Positions 35,729-50,314 of a DNA stretch of 64,000 nt are shown one piece after another. Location of the stretch: assembly GCF_051401765.1 (NCBI RefSeq), contig NW_027480450.1, forward strand, positions 5,208,001-5,272,000, written 5' to 3'. How positions within the stretch are numbered: the first letter of the stretch is position 1; each line of letters begins with the position of its first letter. Made by a program: the position numbers and the translations under genes. Source of the stretch: Calliopsis andreniformis (Eukaryota > Arthropoda > Insecta > Hymenoptera > Andrenidae). The notes under the pieces are model-generated. The model saw only the letters and a list, made by a program, of their open reading frames with translations, did not search any database and had not been told where the DNA came from.

Positions 35729-38700
35729 GACACGATCGCTCCGTTATTCTACGTTCTCTCGGTCCACGGGCATCAGAGAGCAAAACAGCCTAATAGTTTT
35801 AGAGTGCATCAACGATCAGGAATATGGATCTAACGTTCTCGTTTCGAACCGACGACTTTCGGTTCCGGAGCGACACGAACGCTCCATGATTCTCGATTAT
35901 CTCGACACAGGTAAGAGACAGAGGAGAACAAGTGTATGGTTTTAGAGAGCCACGAGCACCAGGAATAAGGATCTACCGTTGTCATTTCGTTCCGTCGACA
36001 TTCGGTTCCGGAGCGACACGAACGGGGACTTAGAATTTTTTCGCTCGGGCTCCGGAGCGACACGAACGGGGACTTAGAATTTTTTCGCTCGGGCTCCGGA
36101 GCGACACGATCGCTCCGTTATTCTACGTTCTCTCGGTCCACGGGCATCAGAGAGCAAAACAGCCTAATAGTTTTAGAGTGCCTCAACGATCAGGAATATG
36201 GATCTAACGTTCTCGTTTCGAACCGACGACTTTCGGTTCCGGAGCGACACGAACGCTCCATGATTCTCGATTATCTCGACACAGGTAAGAGACAGAGGAG
36301 AACAAGTGTATGGTTTTAGAGAGCCACGAGCACCAGGAATAAGGATCTACCGTTGTCATTTCGTTCCGTCGACATTCGGTTCCGGAGCGACACGAACGGG
36401 GACTTAGAATTTTTTCGCTCGGGCTCCGGAGCGACACGAACGGGGACTTAGAATTTTTTCGCTCGGGCTCCGGAGCGACACGATCGCTCCGTTATTCTAC
36501 GTTCTCTCGGTCCACGGGCATCAGAGAGCAAAACAGCCTAATAGTTTTAGAGTGCCTCAACGATCAGGAATATGGATCTAACGTTCTCGTTTCGAACCGA
36601 CGACTTTCGGTTCCGGAGCGACACGAACGCTCCATGATTCTCGATTATCTCGACACAGGTAAGAGACAGAGGAGAACAAGTGTATGGTTTTAGAGAGCCA
36701 CGAGCACCAGGAATAAGGATCTACCGTTGTCATTTCGTTCCGTCGACATTCGGTTCCGGAGCGACACGAACGGGGACTTAGAATTTTTTCGCTCGGGCTC
36801 CGGAGCGACACGAACGGGGACTTAGAATTTTTTCGCTCGGGCTCCGGAGCGACACGATCGCTCCGTTATTCTACGTTCTCTCGGTCCACGGGCATCAGAG
36901 AGCAAAACAGCCTAATAGTTTTAGAGTGCCTCAACGATCAGGAATATGGATCTAACGTTCTCGTTTCGAACCGACGACTTTCGGTTCCGGAGCGACACGA
37001 ACGCTCCATGATTCTCGATTATCTCGACACAGGTAAGAGACAGAGGAGAACAAGTGTATGGTTTTAGAGAGCCACGAGCACCAGGAATAAGGATCTACCG
37101 TTGTCATTTCGTTCCGTCGACATTCGGTTCCGGAGCGACACGAACGGGGACTTAGAATTTTTTCGCTCGGGCTCCGGAGCGACACGAACGGGGACTTAGA
37201 ATTTTTTCGCTCGGGCTCCGGAGCGACACGATCGCTCCGTTATTCTACGTTCTCTCGGTCCACGGGCATCAGAGAGCAAAACAGCCTAATAGTTTTAGAG
37301 TGCCTCAACGATCAGGAATATGGATCTAACGTTCTCGTTTCGAACCGACGACTTTCGGTTCCGGAGCGACACGAACGCTCCATGATTCTCGATTATCTCG
37401 ACACAGGTAAGAGACAGAGGAGAACAAGTGTATGGTTTTAGAGAGCCACGAGCACCAGGAATAAGGATCTACCGTTGTCATTTCGTTCCGTCGACATTCG
37501 GTTCCGGAGCGACACGAACGGGGACTTAGAATTTTTTCGCTCGGGCTCCGGAGCGACACGAACGGGGACTTAGAATTTTTTCGCTCGGGCTCCGGAGCGA
37601 CACGATCGCTCCGTTATTCTACGTTCTCTCGGTCCACGGGCATCAGAGAGCAAAACAGCCTAATAGTTTTAGAGTGCCTCAACGATCAGGAATATGGATC
37701 CAACGTTCTCGTTTCGAACCGACGACTTTCGGTTCCGGAGCGACACGAACGCTCCATGATTCTCGATTATCTCGACACAGGTAAGAGACAGAGGAGAACA
37801 AGTGTATGGTTTTAGAGAGCCACGAGCACCAGGAATAAGGATCTACCGTTGTCATTTCGTTCCGTCGACATTCGGTTCCGGAGCGACACGAACGGGGACT
37901 TAGAATTTTTTCGCTCGGGCTCCGGAGCGACACGAACGGGGACTTAGAATTTTTTCGCTCGGGCTCCGGAGCGACACGATCGCTCCGTTATTCTACGTTC
38001 TCTCGGTCCACGGGCATCAGAGAGCAAAACAGCCTAATAGTTTTAGAGTGCCTCAACGATCAGGAATATGGATCCAACGTTCTCGTTTCGAACCGACGAC
38101 TTTCGGTTCCGGAGCGACACGAACGCTCCATGATTCTCGATTATCTCGACACAGGTAAGAGACAGAGGAGAACAAGTGTATGGTTTTAGAGAGCCACGAG
38201 CACCAGGAATAAGGATCTACCGTTGTCATTTCGTTCCGTCGACATTCGGTTCCGGAGCGACACGAACGGGGACTTAGAATTTTTTCGCTCGGGCTCCGGA
38301 GCGACACGAACGGGGACTTAGAATTTCTTCGCTCGGGCTCCGGAGCGACACGATCGCTCCGTTATTCTACGTTCTCTCGGTCCACGGGCATCAGAGAGCA
38401 AAACAGCCTAATAGTTTTAGAGTGCCTCAACGATCAGGAATATGGATCTAACGTTCTCGTTTCGAACCGACGACTTTCGGTTCCGGAGCGACACGAACGC
38501 TCCATGATTCTCGATTATCTCGACACAGGTAAGAGACAGAGGAGAACAAGTGTATGGTTTTAGAGAGCCACGAGCACCAGGAATAAGGATCTACCGTTGT
38601 CATTTCGTTCCGTCGACATTCGGTTCCGGAGCGACACGAACGGGGACTTAGAATTTTTTCGCTCGGGCTCCGGAGCGACACGAACGGGGACTTAGAATTT

Positions 38701-39094
38701 TTTCGCTCGGGCTCCGGAGCGACACGATCGCTCCGTTATTCTACGTTCTCTCGGTCCACGGGCATCAGAGAGCAAAACAGCCTAATAGCTTTAGAGTGCC
38801 TCAACGATCAGGAATATGGATCCAACGTTCTCGTTTCGAACCGACGACTTTCGGTTCCGGAGCGACACGAACGCTCCATGATTCTCGATTATCTCGACAC
38901 AGGTAAGAGACAGAGGAGAACAAGTGTATGGTTTTAGAGAGCCACGAGCACCAGGAATAAGGATCTACCGTTGTCATTTCGTTCCGTCGACATTCGGTTC
39001 CGGAGCGACACGAACGGGGACTTAGAATTTTTTCGCTCGGGCTCCGGAGCGACACGAACGGGGACTTAGAATTTTTTCGCTCGGGCTCCGGAGC
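35729..39094. repeat. 3366-bp (nine-monomer) higher-order unit, copy 2
   Basis: The same two markers recur at 35808 and 38327, each exactly 3366 bp after copy 1. Type order is T T T T T C C T C, so only the last monomer differs in type. The private change at 35121 in copy 1 is absent here and must postdate the duplication or have been lost. Confidence 0.82.
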
Positions 39095-42000
39095 GACACG
39101 ATCGCTCCGTTATTCTACGTTCTCTCGGTCCACGGGCATCAGAGAGCAAAACAGCCTAATAGTTTTAGAGTGCCTCAACGATCAGGAATATAGATCCAAC
39201 GTTCTCGTTTCGAACCGACGACTTTCGGTTCCGGAGCGACACGAACGCTCCATGATTCTCGATTATCTCGACACAGGTAAGAGACAGAGGAGAACAAGTG
39301 TATGGTTTTAGAGAGCCACGAGCACCAGGAATAAGGATCTACCGTTGTCATTTCGTTCCGTCGACATTCGGTTCCGGAGCGACACGAACGGGGACTTAGA
39401 ATTTTTTCGCTCGGGCTCCGGAGCGACACGAACGGGGACTTAGAATTTTTTCGCTCGGGCTCCGGAGCGACACGATCGCTCCGTTATTCTACGTTCTCTC
39501 GGTCCACGGGCATCAGAGAGCAAAACAGCCTAATAGTTTTAGAGTGCCTCAACGATCAGGAATATGGATCTAACGTTCTCGTTTCGAACCGACGACTTTC
39601 GGTTCCGGAGCGACACGAACGCTCCATGATTCTCGATTATCTCGACACAGGTAAGAGACAGAGGAGAACAAGTGTATGGTTTTAGAGAGCCACGAGCACC
39701 AGGAATAAGGATCTACCGTTGTCATTTCGTTCCGTCGACATTCGGTTCCGGAGCGACACGAACGGGGACTTAGAATTTTTTCGCTCGGGCTCCGGAGCGA
39801 CACGAACGGGGACTTAGAATTTTTTCGCTCGGGCTCCGGAGCGACACGATCGCTCCGTTATTCTACGTTCTCTCGGTCCACGGGCATCAGAGAGCAAAAC
39901 AGCCTAATAGTTTTAGAGTGCCTCAACGATCAGGAATATGGATCTAACGTTCTCGTTTCGAACCGACGACTTTCGGTTCCGGAGCGACACGAACGCTCCA
40001 TGATTCTCGATTATCTCGACACAGGTAAGAGACAGAGGAGAACAAGTGTATGGTTTTAGAGAGCCACGAGCACCAGGAATAAGGATCTACCGTTGTCATT
40101 TCGTTCCGTCGACATTCGGTTCCGGAGCGACACGAACGGGGACTTAGAATTTTTTCGCTCGGGCTCCGGAGCGACACGAACGGGGACTTAGAATTTTTTC
40201 GCTCGGGCTCCGGAGCGACACGATCGCTCCGTTATTCTACGTTCTCTCGGTCCACGGGCATCAGAGAGCAAAACAGCCTAATAGTTTTAGAGTGCCTCAA
40301 CGATCAGGAATATGGATCCAACGTTCTCGTTTCGAACCGACGACTTTCGGTTCCGGAGCGACACGAACGCTCCATGATTCTCGATTATCTCGACACAGGT
40401 AAGAGACAGAGGAGAACAAGTGTATGGTTTTAGAGAGCCACGAGCACCAGGAATAAGGATCTACCGTTGTCATTTCGTTCCGTCGACATTCGGTTCCGGA
40501 GCGACACGAACGGGGACTTAGAATTTTTTCGCTCGGGCTCCGGAGCGACACGAACGGGGACTTAGAATTTTTTCGCTCGGGCTCCGGAGCGACACGGTCG
40601 CTCCGTTATTCTACGTTCTCTCGGTCCACGGGCATCAGAGAGCAAAACAGCCTAATAGTTTTAGAGTGCCTCAACGATCAGGAATATGGATCTAACGTTC
40701 TCGTTTCGAACCGACGACTTTCGGTTCCGGAGCGACACGAACGCTCCATGATTCTCGATTATCTCGACACAGGTAAGAGACAGAGGAGAACAAGTGTATG
40801 GTTTTAGAGAGCCACGAGCACCAGGAATAAGGATCTACCGTTGTCATTTCGTTCCGTCGACATTCGGTTCCGGAGCGACACGAACGGGGACTTAGAATTT
40901 TTTCGCTCGGGCTCCGGAGCGACACGAACGGGGACTTAGAATTTTTTCGCTCGGGCTCCGGAGCGACACGATCGCTCCGTTATTCTACGTTCTCTCGGTC
41001 CACGGGCATCAGAGAGCAAAACAGCCTAATAGTTTTAGAGTGCCTCAACGATCAGGAATATGGATCCAACGTTCTCGTTTCGAACCGACGACTTTCGGTT
41101 CCGGAGCGAAACGAACGCTCCATGATTCTCGATTATCTCGACACAGGTAAGAGACAGAGGAGAACAAGTGTATGGTTTTAGAGAGCCACGAGCACCAGGA
41201 ATAAGGATCTACCGTTGTCATTTCGTTCCGTCGACATTCGGTTCCGGAGCGACACGAACGGGGACTTAGAATTTTTTCGCTCGGGCTCCGGAGCGACACG
41301 AACGGGGACTTAGAATTTTTTCGCTCGGGCTCCGGAGCGACACGATCGCTCCGTTATTCTACGTTCTCTCGGTCCACGGGCATCAGAGAGCAAAACAGCC
41401 TAATAGTTTTAGAGTGCCTCAACGATCAGGAATATGGATCCAACGTTCTCGTTTCGAACCGACGACTTTCGGTTCCGGAGCGACACGAACGCTCCATGAT
41501 TCTCGATTATCTCGACACAGGTAAGAGACAGAGGAGAACAAGTGTATGGTTTTAGAGAGCCACGAGCACCAGGAATAAGGATCTACCGTTGTCATTTCGT
41601 TCCGTCGACATTCGGTTCCGGAGCGACACGAACGGGGACTTAGAATTTTTTCGCTCGGGCTCCGGAGCGACACGAACGGGGACTTAGAATTTTTTCGCTC
41701 GGGCTCCGGAGCGACACGATCGCTCCGTTATTCTACGTTCTCTCGGTCCACGGGCATCAAAGAGCAAAACAGCCTAATAGTTTTAGAGTGCCTCAACGAT
41801 CAGGAATATGGATCTAACGTTCTCGTTTCGAACCGTCGACTTTCGGTTCCGGAGCGACACGAACGCTCCATGATTCTCGATTATCTCGACACAGGTAAGA
41901 GACAGAGGAGAACAAGTGTATGGTTTTAGAGAGCCACGAGCACCAGGAATAAGGATCTACCGTTGTCATTTCGTTCCGTCGACATTCGGTTCCGGAGCGA

Positions 42001-45000
42001 CACGAACGGGGACTTAGAATTTTTTCGCTCGGGCTCCGGAGCGACACGAACGGGGACTTAGAATTTTTTCGCTCGGGCTCCGGAGCGACACGATCGCTCC
42101 GTTATTCTACGTTCTCTCGGTCCACGGGCATCAGAGAGCAAAACAGCCTAATAGTTTTAGAGTGCCTCAACGATCAGGAATATGGATCCAACGTTCTCGT
42201 TTCGAACCGACGACTTTCGGTTCCGGAGCGACACGAACGCTCCATGATTCTCGATTATCTCGACACAGGTAAGAGACAGAGGAGAACAAGTGTATGGTTT
42301 TAGAGAGCCACGAGCACCAGGAATAAGGATCTACCGTTGTCATTTCGTTCCGTCGACATTCGGTTCCGGAGCGACACGAACGGGGACTTAGAATTTTTTC
42401 GCTCGGGCTCCGGAGCGACACGAACGGGGACTTAGAATTTTTTCGCTCGGGCTCCGGAGCGACACGATCGCTCCGTTATTCTACGTTCTCTCGGTCCACG
42501 GGCATCAGAGAGCAAAACAGCCTAATAGTTTTAGAGTGCCTCAACGATCAGGAATATGGATCTAACGTTCTCGTTTCGAACCGACGACTTTCGGTTCCGG
42601 AGCGACACGAACGCTCCATGATTCTCGATTATCTCGACACAGGTAAGAGACAGAGGAGAACAAGTGTATGGTTTTAGAGAGCCACGAGCACCAGGAATAA
42701 GGATCTACCGTTGTCATTTCGTTCCGTCGACATTCGGTTCCGGAGCGACACGAACGGGGACTTAGAATTTTTTCGCTCGGGCTCCGGAGCGACACGAACG
42801 GGGACTTAGAATTTTTTCGCTCGGGCTCCGGAGCGACACGATCGCTCCGTTATTCTACGTTCTCTCGGTCCACGGGCATCAGAGAGCAAAACAGCCTAAT
42901 AGTTTTAGAGTGCCTCAACGATCAGGAATATGGATCTAACGTTCTCGTTTCGAACCGACGACTTTCGGTTCCGGAGCGACACGAACGCTCCATGATTCTC
43001 GATTATCTCGACACAGGTAAGAGACAGAGGAGAACAAGTGTATGGTTTTAGAGAGCCACGAGCACCAGGAATAAGGATCTACCGTTGTCATTTCGTTCCG
43101 TCGACATTCGGTTCCGGAGCGACACGAACGGGGACTTAGAATTTTTTCGCTCGGGCTCCGGAGCGACACGAACGGGGACTTAGAATTTTTTCGCTCGGGC
43201 TCCGGAGCGACACGATCGCTCCGTTATTCTACGTTCTCTCGGTCCACGGGCATCAGAGAGCAAAACAGCCTAATAGTTTTAGAGTGCCTCAACGATCAGG
43301 AATATGGATCTAACGTTCTCGTTTCGAACCGACGACTTTCGGTTCCGGAGCGACACGAACGCTCCATGATTCTCGATTATCTCGACACAGGTAAGAGACA
43401 GAGGAGAACAAGTGTATGGTTTTAGAGAGCCACGAGCACCAGGAATAAGGATCTACCGTTGTCATTTCGTTCCGTCGACATTCGGTTCCGGAGCGACACG
43501 AACGGGGACTTAGAATTTTTTCGCTCGGGCTCCGGAGCGACACGAACGGGGACTTAGAATTTTTTCGCTCGGGCTCCGGAGCGACACGATCGCTCCGTTA
43601 TTCTACGTTCTCTCGGTCCACGGGCATCAGAGAGCAAAACAGCCTAATAGTTTTAGAGTGCCTCAACGATCAGGAATATGGATCTAACGTTCTCGTTTCG
43701 AACCGACGACTTTCGGTTCCGGAGCGACACGAACGCTCCATGATTCTCGATTATCTCGACACAGGTAAGAGACAGAGGAGAACAAGTGTATGGTTTTAGA
43801 GAGCCACGAGCACCAGGAATAAGGATCTACCGTTGTCATTTCGTTCCGTCGACATTCGGTTCCGGAGCGACACGAACGGGGACTTAGAATTTTTTCGCTC
43901 GGGCTCCGGAGCGACACGAACGGGGACTTAGAATTTTTTCGCTCGGGCTCCGGAGCGACACGATCGCTCCGTTATTCTACGTTCTCTCGGTCCACGGGCA
44001 TCAGAGAGCAAAACAGCCTAATAGTTTTAGAGTGCCTCAACGATCAGGAATATGGATCCAACGTTCTCGTTTCGAACCGACGACTTTCGGTTCCGGAGCG
44101 ACACGAACGCTCCATGATTCTCGATTATCTCGACACAGGTAAGAGACAGAGGAGAACAAGTGTATGGTTTTAGAGAGCCACGAGCACCAGGAATAAGGAT
44201 CTACCGTTGTCATTTCGTTCCGTCGACATTCGGTTCCGGAGCGACACGAACGGGGACTTAGAATTTTTTCGCTCGGGCTCCGGAGCGACACGAACGGGGA
44301 ATTAGAATTTTTTCGCTCGGGCTCCGGAGCGACACGATCGCTCCGTTATTCTACGTTCTCTCGGTCCACGGGCATCAGAGAGCAAAACAGCCTAATAGTT
44401 TTAGAGTGCCTCAACGATCAGGAATATGGATCCAACGTTCTCGTTTCGACCCGACGACTTTCGGTTCCGGAGCGACACGAACGCTCCATGATTCTCGATT
44501 ATCTCGACACAGGTAAGAGACAGAGGAGAACAAGTGTATGGTTTTAGAGAGCCACGAGCACCAGGAATAAGGATCTACCGTTGTCATTTCGTTCCGTCGA
44601 CATTCGGTTCCGGAGCGACACGAACGGGGACTTAGAATTTTTTCGCTCGGGCTCCGGAGCGACACGAACGGGGACTTAGAATTTTTTCGCTCGGGCTCCG
44701 GAGCGACACGATCGCTCCGTTATTCTACGTTCTCTCGGTCCACGGGCATCAGAGAGCAAAACAGCCTAATAGTTTTAGAGTGCCTCAACGATCAGGAATA
44801 TGGATCCAACGTTCTCGTTTCGAACCGACGACTTTCGGTTCCGGAGCGACACGAACGCTCCATGATTCTCGATTATCTCGACACAGGTAAGAGACAGAGG
44901 AGAACAAGTGTATGGTTTTAGAGAGCCACGAGCACCAGGAATAAGGATCTACCGTTGTCATTTCGTTCCGTCGACATTCGGTTCCGGAGCGACACGAACG

Positions 45001-45826
45001 GGGACTTAGAATTTTTTCGCTCGGGCTCCGGAGCGACACGAACGGGGACTTAGAATTTTTTCGCTCGGGCTCCGGAGCGACACGATCGCTCCGTTATTCT
45101 ACGTTCTCTCGGTCCACGGGCATCAGAGAGCAAAACAGCCTAATAGTTTTAGAGTGCCTCAACGATCAGGAATATGGATCTAACGTTCTCGTTTCGAACC
45201 GACGACTTTCGGTTCCGGAGCGACACGAACGCTCCATGATTCTCGATTATCTCGACACAGGTAAGAGACAGAGGAGAACAAGTGTATGGTTTTAGAGAGC
45301 CACGAGCACCAGGAATAAGGATCTACCGTTGTCATTTCGTTCCGTCGACATTCGGTTCCGGAGCGACACGAACGGGGACTTAGAATTTTTTCGCTCGGGC
45401 TCCGGAGCGACACGAACGGGGACTTAGAATTTTTTCGCTCGGGCTCCGGAGCGACACGATCGCTCCGTTATTCTACGTTCTCTCGGTCCACGGGCATCAG
45501 AGAGCAAAACAGCCTAATAGTTTTAGAGTGCTTCAACGATCAGGAATATGGATCTAACGTTCTCGTTTCGAACCGACGACTTTCGGTTCCGGAGCGACAC
45601 GAACGCTCCATGATTCTCGATTATCTCGACACAGGTAAGAGACAGAGGAGAACAAGTGTATGGTTTTAGAGAGCCACGAGCACCAGGAATAAGGATCTAC
45701 CGTTGTCATTTCGTTCCGTCGACATTCGGTTCCGGAGCGACACGAACGGGGACTTAGAATTTTTTCGCTCGGGCTCCGGAGCGACACGAACGGGGACTTA
45801 GAATTTTTTCGCTCGGGCTCCGGAGC

Positions 45827-46244
45827 GACACGATCGCTCCGTTATTCTACGTTCTCTCGGTCCACGGGCATCAGAGAGCAAAACAGCCTAATAGTTTTAG
45901 AGTGCCTCAACGATCAGGAATATGGATCTAACGTTCTCGTTTCGAACCGACGACTTTCGGTTCCGGAGCGACACGAACGCTCCATGATTCTCGATTATCT
46001 CGACACAGGTAAGAGACAGAGGAGAACAAGTGTATGGTTTTAGAGAGCCACGAGCACCAGGAATAAGGATCTACCGTTGTCATTTCGTTCCGTCGACATT
46101 CGGTTCCGGAGCGACACGAACGGGGACTTAGAATTTTTTCGCTCGGGCTCCGGAGCGACACGAACGGGGACTTAGAATTTTTTCGCTCGGGCTCCGGAGC
46201 GACACGAACGGGGACTTAGAATTTTTTCGCTCGGGCTCCGGAGC
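45827..46244. repeat. 418-bp monomer (three D)
   Basis: Triple-D monomer in copy 1 of the 2618-bp unit. It is followed by a monomer with cgacccg (46364). Confidence 0.95.
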
Positions 46245-47366
46245 GACACGATCGCTCCGTTATTCTACGTTCTCTCGGTCCACGGGCATCAGAGAGCAAA
46301 ACAGCCTAATAGTTTTAGAGTGCCTCAACGATCAGGAATATGGATCCAACGTTCTCGTTTCGACCCGACGACTTTCGGTTCCGGAGCGACACGAACGCTC
46401 CATGATTCTCGATTATCTCGACACAGGTAAGAGACAGAGGAGAACAAGTGTATGGTTTTAGAGAGCCACGAGCACCAGGAATAAGGATCTACCGTTGTCA
46501 TTTCGTTCCGTCGACATTCGGTTCCGGAGCGACACGAACGGGGACTTAGAATTTTTTCGCTCGGGCTCCGGAGCGACACGAACGGGGACTTAGAATTTTT
46601 TCGCTCGGGCTCCGGAGCGACACGATCGCTCCGTTATTCTACGTTCTCTCGGTCCACGGGCATCAGAGAGCAAAACAGCCTAATAGTTTTAGAGTGCCTC
46701 AACGATCAGGAATATGGATCCAACGTTCTCGTTTCGAACCGACGACTTTCGGTTCCGGAGCGACACGAACGCTCCATGATTCTCGATTATCTCGACACAG
46801 GTAAGAGACAGAGGAGAACAAGTGTATGGTTTTAGAGAGCCACGAGCACCAGGAATAAGGATCTACCGTTGTCATTTCGTTCCGTCGACATTCGGTTCCG
46901 GAGCGACACGAACGGGGACTTAGAATTTTTTCGCTCGGGCTCCGGAGCGACACGAACGGGGACTTAGAATTTTTTCGCTCGGGCTCCGGAGCGACACGAT
47001 CGCTCCGTTATTCTACGTTCTCTCGGTCCACGGGCATCAGAGAGCAAAACAGCCTAATAGTTTTAGAGTGCCTCAACGATCAGGAATATGGATCTAACGT
47101 TCTCGTTTCGAACCGACGACTTTCGGTTCCGGAGCGACACGAACGCTCCATGATTCTCGATTATCTCGACACAGGTAAGAGACAGAGGAGAACAAGTGTA
47201 TGGTTTTAGAGAGCCACGAGCACCAGGAATAAGGATCTACCGTTGTCATTTCGTTCCGTCGACATTCGGTTCCGGAGCGACACGAACGGGGACTTAGAAT
47301 TTTTTCGCTCGGGCTCCGGAGCGACACGAACGGGGACTTAGAATTTTTTCGCTCGGGCTCCGGAGC
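46245..47366. repeat. Three 374-bp monomers
   Basis: Standard copies of types C, C, T. The first carries the cgacccg variant. Confidence 0.95.
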
Positions 47367-47696
47367 GACACGATCGCTCCGTTATTCTACGTTCTCTCGG
47401 TCCACGGGCATCAGAGAGCAAAACAGCCTAATAGTTTTAGAGTGCCTCAACGATCAGGAATATGGATCTAACGTTCTCGTTTCGAACCGACGACTTTCGG
47501 TTCCGGAGCGACACGAACGCTCCATGATTCTCGATTATCTCGACACAGGTAAGAGACAGAGGAGAACAAGTGTATGGTTTTAGAGAGCCACGAGCACCAG
47601 GAATAAGGATCTACCGTTGTCATTTCGTTCCGTCGACATTCGGTTCCGGAGCGACACGAACGGGGACTTAGAATTTTTTCGCTCGGGCTCCGGAGC
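47367..47696. repeat. 330-bp monomer (single D)
   Basis: Single-D monomer. The next monomer carries ggttgcgg (47833). Confidence 0.95.
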
Positions 47697-48444
47697 GACA
47701 CGATCGCTCCGTTATTCTACGTTCTCTCGGTCCACGGGCATCAGAGAGCAAAACAGCCTAATAGTTTTAGAGTGCCTCAACGATCAGGAATATGGATCCA
47801 ACGTTCTCGTTTCGAACCGACGACTTTCGGTTGCGGAGCGACACGAACGCTCCATGATTCTCGATTATCTCGACACAGGTAAGAGACAGAGGAGAACAAG
47901 TGTATGGTTTTAGAGAGCCACGAGCACCAGGAATAAGGATCTACCGTTGTCATTTCGTTCCGTCGACATTCGGTTCCGGAGCGACACGAACGGGGACTTA
48001 GAATTTTTTCGCTCGGGCTCCGGAGCGACACGAACGGGGACTTAGAATTTTTTCGCTCGGGCTCCGGAGCGACACGATCGCTCCGTTATTCTACGTTCTC
48101 TCGGTCCACGGGCATCAGAGAGCAAAACAGCCTAATAGTTTTAGAGTGCTTCAACGATCAGGAATATGGATCTAACGTTCTCGTTTCGAACCGACGACTT
48201 TCGGTTCCGGAGCGACACGAACGCTCCATGATTCTCGATTATCTCGACACAGGTAAGAGACAGAGGAGAACAAGTGTATGGTTTTAGAGAGCCACGAGCA
48301 CCAGGAATAAGGATCTACCGTTGTCATTTCGTTCCGTCGACATTCGGTTCCGGAGCGACACGAACGGGGACTTAGAATTTTTTCGCTCGGGCTCCGGAGC
48401 GACACGAACGGGGACTTAGAATTTTTTCGCTCGGGCTCCGGAGC
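47697..48444. repeat. Two 374-bp monomers
   Basis: Types C and T, carrying markers ggttgcgg (47833) and gcttcaacg (48150). Confidence 0.95.
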
Positions 48445-48862
48445 GACACGATCGCTCCGTTATTCTACGTTCTCTCGGTCCACGGGCATCAGAGAGCAAA
48501 ACAGCCTAATAGTTTTAGAGTGCCTCAACGATCAGGAATATGGATCTAACGTTCTCGTTTCGAACCGACGACTTTCGGTTCCGGAGCGACACGAACGCTC
48601 CATGATTCTCGATTATCTCGACACAGGTAAGAGACAGAGGAGAACAAGTGTATGGTTTTAGAGAGCCACGAGCACCAGGAATAAGGATCTACCGTTGTCA
48701 TTTCGTTCCGTCGACATTCGGTTCCGGAGCGACACGAACGGGGACTTAGAATTTTTTCGCTCGGGCTCCGGAGCGACACGAACGGGGACTTAGAATTTTT
48801 TCGCTCGGGCTCCGGAGCGACACGAACGGGGACTTAGAATTTTTTCGCTCGGGCTCCGGAGC
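48445..48862. repeat. 418-bp monomer (three D)
   Basis: Counterpart of 45827-46244 at +2618 bp. Confidence 0.95.
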
Positions 48863-49984
48863 GACACGATCGCTCCGTTATTCTACGTTCTCTCGGTCCA
48901 CGGGCATCAGAGAGCAAAACAGCCTAATAGTTTTAGAGTGCCTCAACGATCAGGAATATGGATCCAACGTTCTCGTTTCGACCCGACGACTTTCGGTTCC
49001 GGAGCGACACGAACGCTCCATGATTCTCGATTATCTCGACACAGGTAAGAGACAGAGGAGAACAAGTGTATGGTTTTAGAGAGCCACGAGCACCAGGAAT
49101 AAGGATCTACCGTTGTCATTTCGTTCCGTCGACATTCGGTTCCGGAGCGACACGAACGGGGACTTAGAATTTTTTCGCTCGGGCTCCGGAGCGACACGAA
49201 CGGGGACTTAGAATTTTTTCGCTCGGGCTCCGGAGCGACACGATCGCTCCGTTATTCTACGTTCTCTCGGTCCACGGGCATCAGAGAGCAAAACAGCCTA
49301 ATAGTTTTAGAGTGCCTCAACGATCAGGAATATGGATCCAACGTTCTCGTTTCGAACCGACGACTTTCGGTTCCGGAGCGACACGAACGCTCCATGATTC
49401 TCGATTATCTCGACACAGGTAAGAGACAGAGGAGAACAAGTGTATGGTTTTAGAGAGCCACGAGCACCAGGAATAAGGATCTACCGTTGTCATTTCGTTC
49501 CGTCGACATTCGGTTCCGGAGCGACACGAACGGGGACTTAGAATTTTTTCGCTCGGGCTCCGGAGCGACACGAACGGGGACTTAGAATTTTTTCGCTCGG
49601 GCTCCGGAGCGACACGATCGCTCCGTTATTCTACGTTCTCTCGGTCCACGGGCATCAGAGAGCAAAACAGCCTAATAGTTTTAGAGTGCCTCAACGATCA
49701 GGAATATGGATCTAACGTTCTCGTTTCGAACCGACGACTTTCGGTTCCGGAGCGACACGAACGCTCCATGATTCTCGATTATCTCGACACAGGTAAGAGA
49801 CAGAGGAGAACAAGTGTATGGTTTTAGAGAGCCACGAGCACCAGGAATAAGGATCTACCGTTGTCATTTCGTTCCGTCGACATTCGGTTCCGGAGCGACA
49901 CGAACGGGGACTTAGAATTTTTTCGCTCGGGCTCCGGAGCGACACGAACGGGGACTTAGAATTTTTTCGCTCGGGCTCCGGAGC
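48863..49984. repeat. Three 374-bp monomers
   Basis: Counterparts of 46245-47366 at +2618 bp, including cgacccg at 48982. Confidence 0.95.
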
Positions 49985-50314
49985 GACACGATCGCTCCGT
50001 TATTCTACGTTCTCTCGGTCCACGGGCATCAGAGAGCAAAACAGCCTAATAGTTTTAGAGTGCCTCAACGATCAGGAATATGGATCTAACGTTCTCGTTT
50101 CGAACCGACGACTTTCGGTTCCGGAGCGACACGAACGCTCCATGATTCTCGATTATCTCGACACAGGTAAGAGACAGAGGAGAACAAGTGTATGGTTTTA
50201 GAGAGCCACGAGCACCAGGAATAAGGATCTACCGTTGTCATTTCGTTCCGTCGACATTCGGTTCCGGAGCGACACGAACGGGGACTTAGAATTTTTTCGC
50301 TCGGGCTCCGGAGC
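49985..50314. repeat. 330-bp monomer (single D)
   Basis: Counterpart of 47367-47696 at +2618 bp. Confidence 0.95.

Larger units (their letters stand above)
27875..45826. repeat. 48 consecutive 374-bp monomers, the most uniform stretch
   Basis: 17952 bp is exactly 48 x 374, without any indel. Fifteen monomers carry the C type. Single-copy substitutions include 28872, 30106, 30296, 35121, 38790, 39192, 40597, 41110, 41760 and 41836. It contains the 3366-bp duplication at 32363-39094. Confidence 0.95.
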
